NCBI GenBank assembly: GCA_002270565.1
Contig: NQMI01000162.1
Span: forward strand, 32,818 to 96,817
Reading direction: 5' to 3'
Origin: Stenocarpella maydis
Lineage: Eukaryota > Ascomycota > Sordariomycetes > Diaporthales > Diaporthaceae
Length of the DNA stretch: 64,000 bases
Under the pieces are notes generated by a model. That model did no database searches. It saw only the letters and a program-made list of their open reading frames with translations, and had not been told where the DNA came from. The position numbers were made by a program, and so were the translations under genes. Positions 1 to 14,707 of this stretch are shown here, piece after piece. Position 1 is the stretch's first letter. The number at the start of each line of letters is the position of its first letter.

Positions 1-924
1 GTCTCCCACTGCCGGACCCTGACGAATAGATAGATCCCAAGGGCCTGGACAACCTCAGGAACATGCCGTATGTGTATGGGGGCGGATTTGGAATGAGACA
101 GGATATCAGAGCATTTTCCAAGGCCCCAAGATTGATTGGACAGTCATGTGTGTATGTGTGTGTGTGTCTGTGTATTTCGTTTCCAATGTTTCCATATTTA
201 TCTTCAGCCAGGCACAATATGCCTCAAAGTACGTGTCTCTAGGTTTGTCTTGCACAGTGCCGCGCCCAAATCTTCCGGTGCGCTAGATGCCAGGAAAAAT
301 GTCAAAACCAGGAAAGCAATTGTTCCAGCCTGCGCCGGCAAACCCGACAAAAACCACCAAGAACCAGGAAAATCATCTTGTTTAGTGCTCCTCCCTGCCC
401 TTGATCCCATTTTGAATCCTCAGCCGGCGGTGTCGTACCCGGGCGGTCCACCTATTGAACCCCCCGCTATAGGACCTCCGCATAACCCACAATTCCTCCT
501 TTTCTGACCCGGTCTTTTTGGTTTTGATAGTGGGGACAAGCTGACAAGAGGGCGGAAACGAGAACTCGGAATCAGAGAATGCCGCCCGTCTCTTAACAAG
601 TACAAGACCTCCGGTGGCTTGCTTATCCCAGGTAGGCAGGATAAACTGTCGCCTACAAATCAGGCGTGCCCGCAGACTGTAGCAGTGGTCATGGAGAGTG
701 CTGTCAAACCTCAAAAACCCGCCAACGCCGTAATAGTAGTAATAGTAGCAGTAGTGATGTTCTTGTTCTCATGGCCGTGAAATCATCAAGTCGTTCCATC
801 TCAACCGCCTGCGACGGGGCTGAAAATCTGTCAACCCGCCGGCACGACGGTTGCGCCGTGTCTCAGGATAGGCGTTGGAGTCGTGTCTGGAGCATACAGG
901 AAGCATAAAATTCATCGAGTCCGC
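1..924. other. Intergenic, 3' side of the GT2 gene
   Basis: No supported gene. Short open frames here lack motifs, splice logic or start context. A short TG run lies near 150-170. The segment probably contains the 3' UTR of the GT2 gene, which ends at 925. Confidence 0.6.
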
Positions 925-2644
925 TCAGTCGACGTCGGGGTGAATCACCGGCTTGTCGTACCGGGACGGGAGAGTCATGCGGCGCTGTGTGACGTAGCGC
1001 ACGAGCTCGCCCTTGCCGTTGGGTGTGCTCATGCTTTGACTCCGCTGCGGTCGCATCAGACGCTGTCGGTCGTGGACATCTCCATCTGCTCGACTGCCCC
1101 ATGAGGTCTGCGGTACCGAGTGTTAGTACCGAAATCTCGCCGATCAAGGTCTTGGGCATGGGTTGGTCCATACCATGTTGAGGGTGGCGAGGGCATAAAG
1201 CTTGATAAGGCCATGGAAATATCCGAAAATAATTGAGACTGGAAGGAACATGATGTCGCTTGGGTTTCTCATGAAGAGACCGACGAGCTTGACGACCTTG
1301 GTAAAACCGAACACGAAGATGATCTGGGCCCAGAAGGCATACTGGCGGCTCGCAGGATCCCAGTTTGCGGTTGCTTTCCACAGAGAAAAGATGATGAATG
1401 GGTCCATCACGAAGGCCAGAGACGTGAAAGTCGCAATGTGCAGCGCATATGTGCACCAGAGCTGTTGTCTGAGACAACCCAAGTTAGTACGCGGGGATCT
1501 TGCAGGAGCGCCAAGCCAACCCGGGGGCTTGACTTACCTCCACACATATCGCTCAATCACAAGGCTAGTCCAGTTACTCCGCCAGTTGCTTCTTGCCCAG
1601 CGGGAGCACTGGTACAAGAACTTCATGCCATTCTCCAGGGTCGTCTCGAGCTCGCACTCCCGCTCATACTGGATCCAGGTCTTCCATTGGTGGCTGACCA
1701 ACCAACGGGTCACAAAGTTATCGTCGTCTGCATTCAGGATATAGTGGCGCCACTTCTCACGCTGGAAACCATCCAGGAACTCGGCGCTCTGCAGGATCTC
1801 AGACCTATAAGCCCCAGTGCGCCCGGACATGCAAGATGTGCCCCCGTCAATATTATGAGTAGCGGATATCTCGAAGTTGCGGCGCTCGATGTAGGCAGCC
1901 CCCAGCCAATTGAAAATCCGTGTCTTCAAGTCCGCGTTCCATTCGCGACGGACACGCTGGCATGTGCCCACACCACCAATCTTGGGGTCTTCGAAAGGTG
2001 CCAGGAGCCAAGGCATCAGAGTCTTGGGCCACTCGACATCGTCATCCGCCATGATCGTGATACGAGTCCGGACTTTTGGTAGCGCGGCGCAGACCTGCAG
2101 ACGCTTGTTTGCAATTTGCGTGAACAGAACCCGGATCCGGATCCCGGTGTGGTTCAGCGAGTCGGCTAGCTTTTTCAAGGCATCATGCTTGGCGGCCGTG
2201 GTGATGAGGATAAGCTCCTGCGGCCGGCAGGCCAAGATGCTCTCGAGGGAGGGGCGGAGTTCTTCCATGCGGTTGTGGATTGTTGGAATAACCACAGTAA
2301 CATCATCCGGTGTGAAGCTGGGCTTTTCCGGGATAGGTTTCGACTTGTAGGTCCAATGGCTGATGCAGTGGACGAGTAGCCGCACATATCGGTGTAACCT
2401 GGAAGCTGATTAGTGAAAGGTGCTTCAAGGCGGACAAGAAAGCCGCATCCGAGAGCAAGGTGTCCAAACTAGCCGCCGGAGTAAAAATGACTTACCAACA
2501 GACGATAAAGATCCAAGCCCAAAGAGTTGTAGAGTACCAGATCGAGGAGAAGTAGACGGCACCAAGGGAGCTCCACAAGGAGGCCGTAAGAGGGATCATG
2601 ATGTGGGTATCAACATACACACTCGGTGCTGTCGAATTCGCCAT
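925..2644 (-). CDS. GT2: Membrane-bound family 2 glycosyltransferase (fungal GT2/Cps1 type)
   Basis: Four exons, 2644-2496, 2398-1538, 1468-1174 and 1107-925, give 495 aa; every junction has GT..AG and keeps frame. The ATG at 2644 is the first in frame; the open frame upstream has only TTG. One or two membrane segments lie at about residues 20-60. The glycosyltransferase core follows, starting VTVVIPT near 83, with the metal/nucleotide-binding DDD near 168-170, a second ADDD near 273-276 and the processive-type Q-x-x-R-W motif (QCSRW) near 313-317. Three hydrophobic segments follow, and the short last exon adds a hydrophilic tail. This matches the fungal GT2 proteins described in plant pathogens such as Zymoseptoria and Fusarium, which are needed for hyphal growth on solid surfaces and probably make a surface polysaccharide at the plasma membrane. 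The product is not established. The function is from family knowledge; domains and splice sites are seen directly. Confidence 0.88.
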
Positions 2645-5600
2645 TACTGGTAGTTGCTGGTGGTCACAGCGGGGTTGCTCCGGCCTATCTTTCGAACGTG
2701 ACGCGGAGCGAGGTTTGATGGGTTCCAATGGGGTTTGTTCCAACCAGGCCTGGTTGGAGAGGCCGCAGGAATAATCACCCTGGAAATGGGCAGTTCAGGG
2801 TTGATAGAGCGCTGCTTGCCCGGGGACTTGTATACAAGGTCCCTGCTGGTTGTCTCGAAGGCGTTTCTCCCTCTGCGGCAATTTTGTGATTGCAGACAAA
2901 AACTTCCAATCTTGCGGCTCTCTAGGATCTCGACGTGGTGTTACCACACCTGAGAGACTGGCACAGATATGACGGCGGGCCGGGGGGGGGGGGTGGTTTT
3001 GGTGGCGAGCCGAGCGCTTCGGGGAAAACGGGTGCCCCACGGAGCTGCAGGACTGCGTTCAACAACCTTTCAACGGCGGTTGTGCTTGCACAGAGCTTTT
3101 TGGTGAGCTCCGTAAGTGAGACAGACAAGGCTGGCTCATCTACACCCTGGAAGCCTTTTTCCTTTTTGGAGGTGGAAAATCAATTGGTGTACAACGAACG
3201 ACTTCGGATGAAGGGCTGGGCATCGAGTACCACTATAGCCCCTGACAGCAACCGGTAGAGGAGAGGGTATTGTACAAGCAGGAGATGGGAGAGCAGAACG
3301 TTATGACAAATCCATGGTACAGACCAATTGGGCCTAAAGAGCAAAGATAGAAAATAAAGAAATAGGTTGGAAAAGCAAAACGTCCTCGATTAGACATGGG
3401 AAGCGGATGGGGACTGAAGAGATATATAGTCAGTGGTGCCGGACGGGAGATGGACGGTCGAGCAGACTTCCTGGGGTTTGTTCCCAGAGCGGGCACCATT
3501 GCAGGGAACATGGACACATTCGCTCCGAGCTTGCAAGTGAGGAGAAGCGCCATAACAAGGAAGTAGTGTGAACGATGTGTTTACGAGGACAGACATGCCC
3601 ACAACTGGGGCAATACGCGGCCAAGGTCCAGAGTACAAATTGTCGACGCAGCGTCGAGACTGTGCAGATTGGAAAAAAAAAGGCGCGAGAGACAGAGGGG
3701 ACCAGTAGGGATGGTACGTACAGTGCAGAAGCTTGCAAGGGGGCCCTCTCTAGACTGCTTCCGGCCTAGGGATGGTCCCTGAGGTGTGTGGGTTGCAGTG
3801 GTGAGGGGTGGCATTCCAAGATCCACCAGGCCTGCTTTGAAGGTCCCATGGGGGCCGTCACAACCTCGACGGGGTTGGGTGGCAGAGGGGCGTGTATCGT
3901 GAGAACACACAGTGAGAGGCCGGCCGAGGGGGAGGGGTACATGAGCTTGACAAAGTACCTGCGGGCGAGGAGGGTGGAGACGTCTGAAGCTTCAAGGATA
4001 GGGATGCTCCTGTACAGCTGTTTATGGGGCGATGACCAGCCCCCTGAATCCCGGCCTGCCCACCTCGTTCGCTCAGCGAGATGCGGAGTCGAAAACCCAC
4101 TTGTTGGAAAGGCCCAGACACCAGAGGATGGGACGGGCTTGACACTTCATTCGCTGCCAGCCTTGGGCGTGCATCTCGAGCCTCAGAAGACGCAGCGTTA
4201 TGATGTGACACATGCTCCAGACACGGGCTCTTGCAAAGGCACAACAAGCATACCAGCCCCAACTCAATGTGGGTTTTAGTCCCTGCCGGCCGCCAAGGCT
4301 CATGCCCATCAAGCTGAGCCACTGCTTTTGTGCCGAAAGGCCTCTCTGCGCAGACGCTGCCAAACCTGGAGGGCATAGCAAGTGCCGCCGCCCCCCTTTA
4401 CATCGCTACGTACTATGATGGTCTAGACGTCAGCCTTGCCTGCCAGCGGTGCGGATGGGTGACTGTGCCATTGTCTGTCTGCCCCTGTGTTTGAAGAGGC
4501 AGCCGACGAGATGCACAAATTCCACAATCGCATTGTGTACCCCCAGCTCCCTAGGTCGAACACCATCCCAGCCGGAGCAGGCAACCGCAGTAGGAGACCG
4601 AACGAGCAGGGTCAAGAGGCCGAGGACTTTTGTTGTTCCTCGCTGGCCACACTCGAGACCTGGGCTTGCTCGACTGCCCCTTGCTGCAGTGTGGGCATAA
4701 CAGGCCACTCTGAGAGATGATTCGGAGGTGGCAGGGGGCCGGGTTTTGGAAGGCTGGAGATAGCACCACAAAATGAGCTCTGCCTGCCTGGCCGCTTGGT
4801 TGTCGGAGATGCGAGCGGGAAGCAGAGGCACCTTCTCGAGTTAGACAAGCTCGGTGGTTGCAGGCGATGTCTGCTGGCTGGCGTCTGGAGCTGAAGATGG
4901 TTGAAGCACGGGGGGGGGTTAGGGAGAGTTGTGACTGCTCACCAACGGAACCATGGGATGATGCTACTGTCAGAATCCCCACAGCTAATAGCAGAGTGGC
5001 CCACTTTGGCCTGGGACGAGTTCATGGGTGGTGATAGGTGACGGTTCGAGGACCCTTGGTGGCCATTGCAGAAGCGCGGATGCAGCGAAACAACGTGCGG
5101 TACCTAGGTAGGTACCTTGATAACGTCGACATCAGGCTTCGCTGGAAAGGATGGTGGGGATATCGGTACAGTGCTGCATGCAGATTCAAAGCCCGCGCAT
5201 CTCGAGTGATGGCGGCTGAGTGAGCGAGGCGGCTGAATGACGGACACTGGACCTAGGGCTGGAGTTGGAAAAGCACTGCCTCTGCATGGGAGGCAGATTT
5301 GCTTTTCCTCCCCAGATCGCACCCGAGGATGGGAGTGCCCACCGTCGGAACGAACACGGATCTCAGGCTGGTCCCAGCTCACGCGTGCCGAAGACCCTGC
5401 CAGTGTGCCGAACCGAAAAGAGTACTCATGAGGAGGTACTTTAGGGGCGGCTCCTACCACGGCGACGGTCTCGGAGCGATTGCAACACTAGCGCGAGAGA
5501 GCACGCGTGAAGCGCAATGTTTTTGCTTGGTTCAGGACGCGATGGGCGGATGCAGCAGCTGAGGAGGATTAGTTCCTGCCGTTCACCTTGGAGGTCCGAA

Positions 5601-7054
5601 TTGGGCAGTGAGAATCATCCGGTTGGTTGCTGGTGAAGGAATATCTCGTTGTTCGCGCGGCCCAGGCCTGGCGGATTCGCGACGGCGATGCAGGTACGGC
5701 GTCAGTACCAATGGGACTGCCCTACTGGGGCGACCTTTTCTAGATTCGGGACGTCAGGCCTCGGCTCAAGGCTCGTTGAAGAAGTCCCGCGGGTCATCCA
5801 AGCCCGTGGTTCCGCTCCAGGTCGGTCGCAACCAGACTCAGCATGTGACATTTAATTAATGTGCCCAGGAAGCAGACTTGTTGTGGCCGTTGGCAATGTC
5901 GCTAGAATCGAGATGGACCCAGCCACTGGGGTGCCAAATTTCGTAAAATGCGCCTCTAGTGATACATCATCATTCACGTCCGGTACCTGCAAACCGGACT
6001 GATATGCATGTGCGCATGCGCGCGAGATAACCACCCCATTCTGCCTGCTGCGTTACCATGTGCTCTGAGTACCAGGGAGAGCGAACCACGGTATTGGGGC
6101 ATGTCGTCGGGACTGTGGCTTGCCGCCGCTACCGGGGCGAGCGCAAGAGTGTCTCAGCGCACAGACACGATGGCGGCTTGTACAGTACTTGGCTAGAGAC
6201 CTGCTTGTTGCTTGTCGCCGACTGCCTATAATGGAATGTGATTGTCATGATGAGCACGCGCTCACGGCCTACCAAGGAAGCGCAGCTGGGCGCACAGGGG
6301 CAGTCCCATGACTTCGGGCGATATGTCATGCTACTGCTGTAAGCCTCGTGATGTGACGCCAGCCGCGGGCAGGTTGGTGGGGAGGCGCGAGCCCGAGCTG
6401 TCGTGACCACAATGGTAACACATAGCCGTGGCTGTCGTGACATCTTGGCGTCTCATCCACAGCCTATTTGGGCCGGCGAGATAACCATGGGCAAAAAGCG
6501 TCATGATGCGGGAATTGGCAGCGTCTGGACGCATGTCTCGTGCATGCATGTTCATTGTGCCACAAGGCGGCAGACAGCCAGCCCCGGAAGCTCGTCAACA
6601 GAGAGATGAGTTGGTCGAGACGTTGTTGACGAGGCAGGATCCGATGAAGAGTCGCCGGGTGTAATTTGAGATCGGCTCGATGAACGCCTTCTTTTTTAGT
6701 ATAGGCCGACTAGCAGCTGGTCACAGATGGTTCATCAGCACAAATGCAGCCACACATTCCTTGAATCCGGCTAGCGGGGATGCTGGAGCTGCAGCTCACT
6801 CGTTTTGGCACCGAGGAAGACGGTAAGCAGGGAAGACCCTTACATATCGTGAGAAGTGTCTGCTTGGAGCTGTACCGTACGGAGCCTCGCGATCCTACAC
6901 TTGCTCCGTATGCGAAGTACAGGACTCGAGTACACACATGTACCGTACGCAGTACGTAGCTGTCCACGCCAGTGCTGGTCATGATGATACCATGATATAG
7001 AATGTGCACCCCCAGGAGTCGCCATAGAGCGAGGCGTCCATGCCAACGGTTTTT

Positions 7055-7074
7055 GAGAGAGAGAGAGAGAGAGG
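7055..7074. repeat. (GA)n microsatellite
   Basis: Run of GA dinucleotides in the gene-poor region. Confidence 0.85.
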
Positions 7075-7760
7075 GAGCTTGCCGCCGTTGGTGTCAGCGA
7101 TGGACATCGACGATGGATGGACCGGGTAGAGGACGATCTGGGACCGAAGTCGTCGGGGCTTGTCTGCCGTGGACAGGTCGGTCATCAATTCCGACCAGGC
7201 CTGCCGATCTAGACCAGGCCGGCTCAGGCAGAGGTCAGGGTACATGCAGGAGACTGGCTGACTGGCTATGAATTGGTCGTCGAGATTCTTCAGTGTCTGT
7301 GGGCCGCGTGTGGAGTCGCCCAGCAAACGGGAAGAGCACTTGAGGTCGATGCTGGAGCGGCCGGAGCAGTTGGGAGACATAGCAGTCTAGTCTTTTCTTT
7401 GCTGGACTTAAACAACTGAGGTGGTCCTCCCAGCTGCCAGTCCTCCGCCTGCCTAGACGTGGTGTACGTACTACAGGGTACACCGGCATACTCCTTATCT
7501 AACATGGCATACCCAAGTACCCTAGTCCTGTGCTGTTTGGTTTCGGGCTCTCGAAGTGAGGCATGTTCCGTATAAAAACCATGCGGGCAATTAATCCCGT
7601 ACGCTGCTAAACACCTAATACCACGGGGCAGGAGTCAAGAGTAGTAGAGATAGAGACTATTCAGTAATACACGTTGACGTGCTGGTGCAGTCTGGCTGTC
7701 ACCCGCGAACCCGCATACAACACACCATGTTGTGATACATCTACTACATGCCCTCACACA

Positions 7761-7800
7761 CTCGCGCGCGCGCGCACACACACACACAAAGAGAGAGAGA
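7761..7800. repeat. Compound CG/CA/GA microsatellite
   Basis: Consecutive runs of CG, then CA, then GA dinucleotides; alternating purine-pyrimidine DNA of this type can adopt left-handed structure. Confidence 0.85.
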
Positions 7801-10800
7801 CCTGCTGCACCGGGCTGCATCATCGTCACTGCCCGCTGTCACCACCGCCGGCCTGCAGTAAAACTGAATGTGCCGGCATCCAGCATGGCCAATGACAGAC
7901 ACGTGGCAGGCGAGTCGAGCCACCATCCCAATCTTCCGAGGCCGCTGCTGCGGACGCTCTGCTGCTCTCGTGCTCCAGATGCGAGTCATTCGCTCCGATC
8001 TGTATACTCGGTACGTCTCTACGCCCACTCATACAGCCACACTTGGTTCATTACACTAGACACCTCTAGGCCTTTGTGTCGCATGCATTATTATCCATCA
8101 CCAATGCAGTCCCTTCTGCAGCTTCGCATGCCAAGCTGCCTGGAGCTCAAGCTAACCCCCGGGCAAACCCCCTTCTCCCAAACCCTCACCCACCACGCCA
8201 TGGAAACGAAGCCAGGGAGACCGTCGAGGCCTGCCTTTCTCACGAGCCATTTCAACCTTGAAACTCGTCCACGGCTCGAGACTGCATCGCGATATCTTGA
8301 AGCCGCCCTCCCCCTTGCCGCTCCGGCCTCGCATCTTCTTGTCCTTTGCAACATGCTCACGACACAACAATGCTCTGCCTAACCTAACAATGCGCCAGCC
8401 TTGGAACTGGCGAGATTCCGCTGGGTACGTCGCCCAGGCCGCGACCCCCAGAACTTGTTGGATTCCGCCCAGGTAACACGACACTAGCCCTGCTCACGGA
8501 GTCGAAAACGTAGGGAGTACTCCAGACATCTCAACAGCAGAGACTTGCTCGTCGGACCTGCATTACCAATGTCGGGCCCAACGCCTCTACCGCCAGCCTT
8601 GCCCGGCCTTAATAAATCGGAGAACCGGGTACGGGAGCATCCACGGGCCTGCAAACCAACAAATATCAACACTCTTTACTCGTTAGCCGCAGACTTCCAA
8701 GTTGCCTGTCAAATCCCAGATCACCGATCTTCTTGCAGGCTCGCGACTCGCATCCCCCCCCCCCCGTGAGTCGCCGCCATGGACTTGTTCCCCTCGGCAA
8801 CCGCGTCGTCAAATCCCTATCTGTGCCTGCGACAGGTCATTCCATGGACAGCATTGAGTAGGGGGCGTTGCATCTCTGCAACCTATGGAAGAGGAATAGA
8901 GATCGCTTGTACTCCACTTGCCCAGAGGCGGAAGATGCCGCACACTCGGGTCCTATCAGTGGCCTGGCAGCCCTGGTTGCGGACCCAGGGCTTCGTCCCT
9001 CTGGAGCCTGTCCCGCCAGCGACTATCTTGTTGACAGTGTGGGATCGACACGGGGAGTCGCTTTTTGCACCTAGGGCTCGCACAAAATCATTTTCCATGG
9101 CCTGAAATTGCGGCACGAGGTTAGCCGAAACAAAAAAAAAAGTCACGATGGCGCAATTCGGATCCGCGCCGATCACGGTCGAGGGTAAATGCTACTGCTC
9201 GTACGCGTTCTATGTCTAAGGTATGAAGGCTGTTGGATTGTGGCCTCGAAAGACCTGACCATCCGACCAATTTCACTTAGGGGCGGACCTGCAACGCAGC
9301 TGCGTCTGTCCATCTCGAAGGGTCAATGTCAACACTGGCAGAGGGCCTGGGCGACTGACTACTGGGGCTGCCGTTGCTGGAAGGAAGCCTTTTCACGAGC
9401 CTTATCTCTGCGTAATCTGCGCCCTCGAGGACCCCACGATCTAGGCGCTGCGGCCCTGATCATTATCCGGCGGAAGTGTTCGCCTCCACTCGCATGCACA
9501 AGTGAAAAGGATTGTGCAGCAAAGTACCTCGCAGGTACCGCACCACAGTTTCTCCCAGCTCGTCCTATCACACTGTCTTGGGGAACGAGACCAAGTGGGT
9601 GAGGCAAGGTGCAGGCTGGTCTATTGTGTCTTTTCACCCGTTTTGCCGTCACAATGCATTTTCCTTGCGCGTAATGTTCCGGGCCCCAATATAGTGTGAG
9701 TCTGGCTCTCAGCCGGCCCCGGTCACGGCTCTTGGGGCGAACTTTGGCTGCAGCCATCATCTCCTGCTGCCCACCACCTCCGTCTCTGCGGGCTGCACCT
9801 CCGGCGCCATGGAACCAGGCAGGTGTAATCCACAAGCGGGAGACAAGGGACGGGGAATGCGCGATGGCATATCCGTCCTGGAATAATGTAGCAACGCGTT
9901 GAAGCGAACCTCCACTCTGGTAGGGATCCAAATCCATACAGGAAACTTGTCCGGGGTGCGCAGCGGCTCAGTCTACACTATTCCGTCTTTCCTCCACAGC
10001 CTTCCCGATCCTTCATCAGGACGGGCGACAACCTACCTCCCATCGTCGGAAAACTGCCAGAGGTGCGTTGATGCTTGCGCCATGCATAGTATGGCTGGTT
10101 GCGTCATGTACAAGCAGACCCGGGTCGCCTTTCCAACGGACTCAGACTTGATTTTGATCGCCGATACTTCAGTCCCTCAAAGCTTTGTTCCGAGGTGCCT
10201 GGTCGCTGCCCTCTGAAGGAGGTGTGGGTTCATAATGCAACACACAAAACTCCAATTCCATCTACATGAGACCACTGATCGCGCAACATTGGAAGTCCTG
10301 GCAGCAGCATTCTGTTGACCGTAACAACAACGGCTTCGAGAGCATACATCCAGGCCAACGGGCTTTCAGTACGCGGTGTGTCATGCCGCGGTATACAGAT
10401 GTATGGAGCGCTCTGCCAATGCCAGAACAGAACAAGCACCACGTCTCGCTCGCAGCAGGGCTAAAAGACATGTCCTATCCTTGGACCGCCATGCTTCGCT
10501 CAGATTCGACAGGGCCATCACCTACGCAAGCGTGTGTTATAAAACGTTTTTGCATGTCTCTTGTCACTCGCTCGTCTGAGCGACTGAACCCCTTGCTTTC
10601 CCGCACGATGTGTCACTTCAAACCTCCAGGCCCGAAGGCAGCCAGCCGGAGGGCACTTTTTAAGAACGCAACTTGGGAAGGCTGTCGAGCTCGGACACAC
10701 CCCATCCACAAGCACGCATCACAGGTGCATTAGCCAGAAGACGCAACGGAGATCTCTGCATGATCTACCGCGATTCGATTTCATCATCCTATCCTTGAGA

Positions 10801-13800
10801 AAAAAGCAGTACTGTGACATGGGAACTGGCGGCAACAGGTGGTACAGAAAGGACGTGACGATCCCTTCTGCTCACCTGACGACCTCGGTAGTCAGAGCTC
10901 TGTTCCTCCCATGACCGCTCATGCATGCCATGACGATGACCAACGTCGTTTCCGGGATCACATAGACCCCTTGGCCGCCATTCAAATATGGCAATGTCTC
11001 TGTAACTCCGAGCCAGCTTTCCAATCGTTTCCCAGGCGATCTCTTTCCGCCTCTCGGGAAGAGGGCTTTTTAACCCAGCGAGAATGCCTGCTCCGTCAGA
11101 AATATCATCTCTTTACAGGATTAACATTTGCTTTAGGACCGAGGAGTATCGAAATAGCGACGCATACGAGGCCTAGGCATGCAAGCGTCATCTGGTGCCA
11201 GCTGGTGCGCTCGTTGGCCCCCAGGTGTATCGGTGAATTCAGTGCTCGAGGCATGTCGTCACCTGCCCGAATACCTATTGTCTGCATCCCAAATTTGTCT
11301 CCGAGTTGCCTCACACAGACCATCACCACACAGGTCGCACGAATGCATGCCAGCGAGATGCCCTCGAAGATGGATAGCACTAGCAAGGCTGGGTGGCTGC
11401 CGGAACTCTGACCAAGAAACGCTGAGACAACATCCCAAGCCAGCCGCCCACGGCTCTGGCCAAGCGAACGCGGAGCCCCAGCCACTCCTTAAATTGCAGC
11501 CGCCGGGACTTTACGAGCACACAAAAGACAGATTGCTGCCTCATACACCGGCCTGGCCTATATGTGACGATAAGCTCGCAGCAACGTGCAGGGCCGGCTC
11601 TGGCGATCCCCATGGCCGCGGCCAGACCTCGGAGCCTCGCCCCGGGGTTGGTGATGTTGTCACCGGCTCCGAAGACTTCCAAGGGTGGACTGGCCGTGTT
11701 TTTCTCGGCGAGCTTGCAGCATGTGGCGTCGCCTTCGCTTGGTCGCCCCCCGAAATGAAGCCACCAGGTACCATGGCTGGGGCCTTGAGACATGGACGAC
11801 GAGTGGGACGGGCCGGGCTCATACACGATGAGTGCTGCCAGGCTTCCGACAGGTCCGGCTGCCTATGACAATGCTCGACAGGGAAAAGAAGGGAAGTCTA
11901 TCCAACCCTCCTCTCGCACTGGAGGCAGGCACCGGCCTCTCCTGAGCTAGATCTTCTTGGGACAAATTTCATCCGGAGAAGGAGTTCGCGAGGACGGTTG
12001 CTGTCAGGCTTGCAAGTGTCAGCTACCCACACCCGTTGCGCACTCTTGGTAACGTTGACTGCTTCGAAGTTGTTCCCGCGGTATATCGCTGTCTTCACCT
12101 GGGCCCTCACGGGTGGCTACGCCTTGTCACCGGCTTCGAGCCTGGCAGGACTTTTCAACACACGGAATAAGAAGAAGGCTTCTTTAGCTAACTAGCCAGG
12201 AAAGCTGTCGGGTGGGCCGCATACACGAACGCAACAAGGACTGCTTATGTGATCATATCAAAGACGACGAGGGTGGCGAGTGTGCACACATGGGGATGTG
12301 CTCGAACCTTTGACAACGGGAAAGCTAACGTGGAGTGACCCTATGATTAGTACACGCACGTGTGCTCTGAACACTCGACAGCAATCAGACAGGCAAGTGG
12401 CAGAGACTCGCCAGTGATGGTCCTCGGGGTTGGATCTCCCACCAGGTTGAATGGTTGTCTGTCACATCCTAAGCCCAGGAGGGTACTGGCTCTTGGACCG
12501 CCCCTCAGGTTTAAGGCGACTACCACAGACATATGGAATACAACATCCACAGATCGTCCTTCGTATATTTGGGAGTATCCAGCCTGGTTTGGACTCACTC
12601 GAGGCCAGTTCTGCCGTCAAGTCAGCACTGTGGTCCCCTCGAGGGCATCTCCGAGGAAGGCTGTATGGCTCGCATTGCACCAGGTATGCTCACATAATTT
12701 TCAAGCGGGCGTTGACCCATAACAGTCCCCGCTGAATCCTCCTGAGAAACTGGCATGGAAATGAGGTTTATGCTGACGACAAATTTGCGATTAGGCTGGT
12801 CCTATCAGTAGACTTCTCATGAGCCTCTCTCTGACCGAGGCTGCAGACCGCTCTTCCAGTCGGTTCTGAAGTCCCCTGGTCGTACACGCCAGTCCCGTCG
12901 TATAATGCCGATGGGGGCTTTGGGGGCTGAACCCATATCTCTGCCGGCATCTGAACCAAGCAAGCGTTCAAAGTCGCCTCGGGCACTGTCCATCCGAGCA
13001 TTCATGTTGCGATCCCAGTATCCTGGAGCTAGAGGCTGAGTGATCAATGAGTCTCCCGAGGCCGGCATTTACGACCTGACTGACTGACTGCCAGACTGGA
13101 TAACTGCCAACGGCATCATTCACAGATGAGGTGAGCGAGGGGGCAACCAGGATCGCCGGGCATAGGTGAAACAGCGTGAGGCTTGCCCGCTGTGCGTCAC
13201 TCTCGAGTCACAAATTGTCGGGCGAATTGCTCGCTTGCCCTATGAGTGATTTGGGTTGGGGGGGGGGGGAGGTTATTACAGGGATACCGTCGATTAAACA
13301 CACACAGCAGCCCTCCCCCTCCCGCACCAGGATATACCTACTAAAATGTTATAGTATAGCCCGGCATCTACGTACGATGCGACATGGCTGCAGACGATAG
13401 AGATTTAGAGTTGCGGGACTTGACATGCGATTGATGCTTTCCGGCGGAGATGCCCTCATGCTCTCTCCCCATCACGCAAAACACCGCTCCTTCCTACCTC
13501 TCGGTAACATCAGGCGACTTTCTGAGTCTATGTGTATGGTGTGTGTTTGGTTTGTCTTTTGCGGGAAACCGGTGGTGGCGGCCAAGAGAAGTACAGCGTT
13601 ATAGTATCCCCCCCCCCTCACCCCACAAGACACAGGTTCAGACTTGAGCTCCAACAACAAGGCGGGAGGGCCGAACTTCACAATCCTCGCCGCCGGGTCA
13701 CATCGATCTTTCCCACTAAAATACTGGGCGATCCCGCCCGAGCCGCAAGCGCCGTAGTACAAGACTACGATCGAGGGTTCCGCGACTCCCCGTCCGATCA

Positions 13801-14668
13801 TACCCGCCTACGTAATCACTAACCCCAAGAGATATTCAATAGTGTATGCCGGCTACCGTGGTCGCGGCTTGAGCTTGAGCCTGGGCTTGCTTTCGTCGGG
13901 GGTTCCAACAATGGCACATTTGTCGGTCGGTCGGTCGCAGACATAGTAGACGCTTCCGAGGCGGGGAGGGAAGGCGAGCTAGCCGGCCATAGTACACTAT
14001 ATACTCCTTATGTGTGCTGGGATTTCCGCTTCAACGACGCGAAGCACATGCGGGTCTTGTTACAGGGACCGCCCCAGTGCGCCCTGAAGCCACATAGATT
14101 CCGGCGGTGCCATCTGGGTCCACGTCTCCCTCGCCGGCGCGGAGCCTACCTGCTTGACAACCACCACAAGCTACCTGGCGATGGGTATGGTGATTACGCA
14201 TACGGGTGTGGCTTTGCGGCCGGGCTGTGTTGCAGCTTGACTGGCATGCCTCCGCTGGCTGGCGGAGAGACAACAGATCAGCCAGCCAGCCAGCCAGCCG
14301 GGGCACATGTTATTGTCGTTGCTGCCGTTCCTGCTGTGGTTGTCAATCACAGCCCAAGCTACGTGCTACTGCAGCCAGATCTCGTGCTACCACACCGCCC
14401 CCATGTTCCATATTACACAAGGAGAGGTAGGCAACCCCAGGTTTTCCTTTTCCCTTTTTTTTTCTTTCCTTCCTTCTTCCCTCCTTCGCGCCGGGCGTCC
14501 GCGGCGCCAGAATAACAATAAGCTTACATAGGACCCGGGGCCGGGGAGGGCGAAGTGGTTTTTGGCGGTACGCGGGGGAGAAGGAGCAGCTGTGAATTGG
14601 TGGTACGGTGCCACCGCAGCGGCCAGCCAGCCCGGTGGCGGACCTGAACTGACCGAGACCGTATCCCG

Positions 14669-14707
14669 CTCTCTCTCTCTGTCTCTCTCTCTGTGTGTGT
14701 GTGTGTC
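14669..14707. repeat. Compound CT/GT microsatellite
   Basis: CT runs broken by single G bases and ending in a GT run. Confidence 0.85.

Noticed and set aside
11179..11868. 229-aa plus-strand frame in the gene-poor region
   Set aside because: No domain, signal peptide or splice support, and overlapping frames of similar length exist on the other strand.
12295..12345. Second tRNA-like signal around CTCGAACCTTTG
   Set aside because: A T-loop-like string is present but no stem pairs around it and no A box is found.
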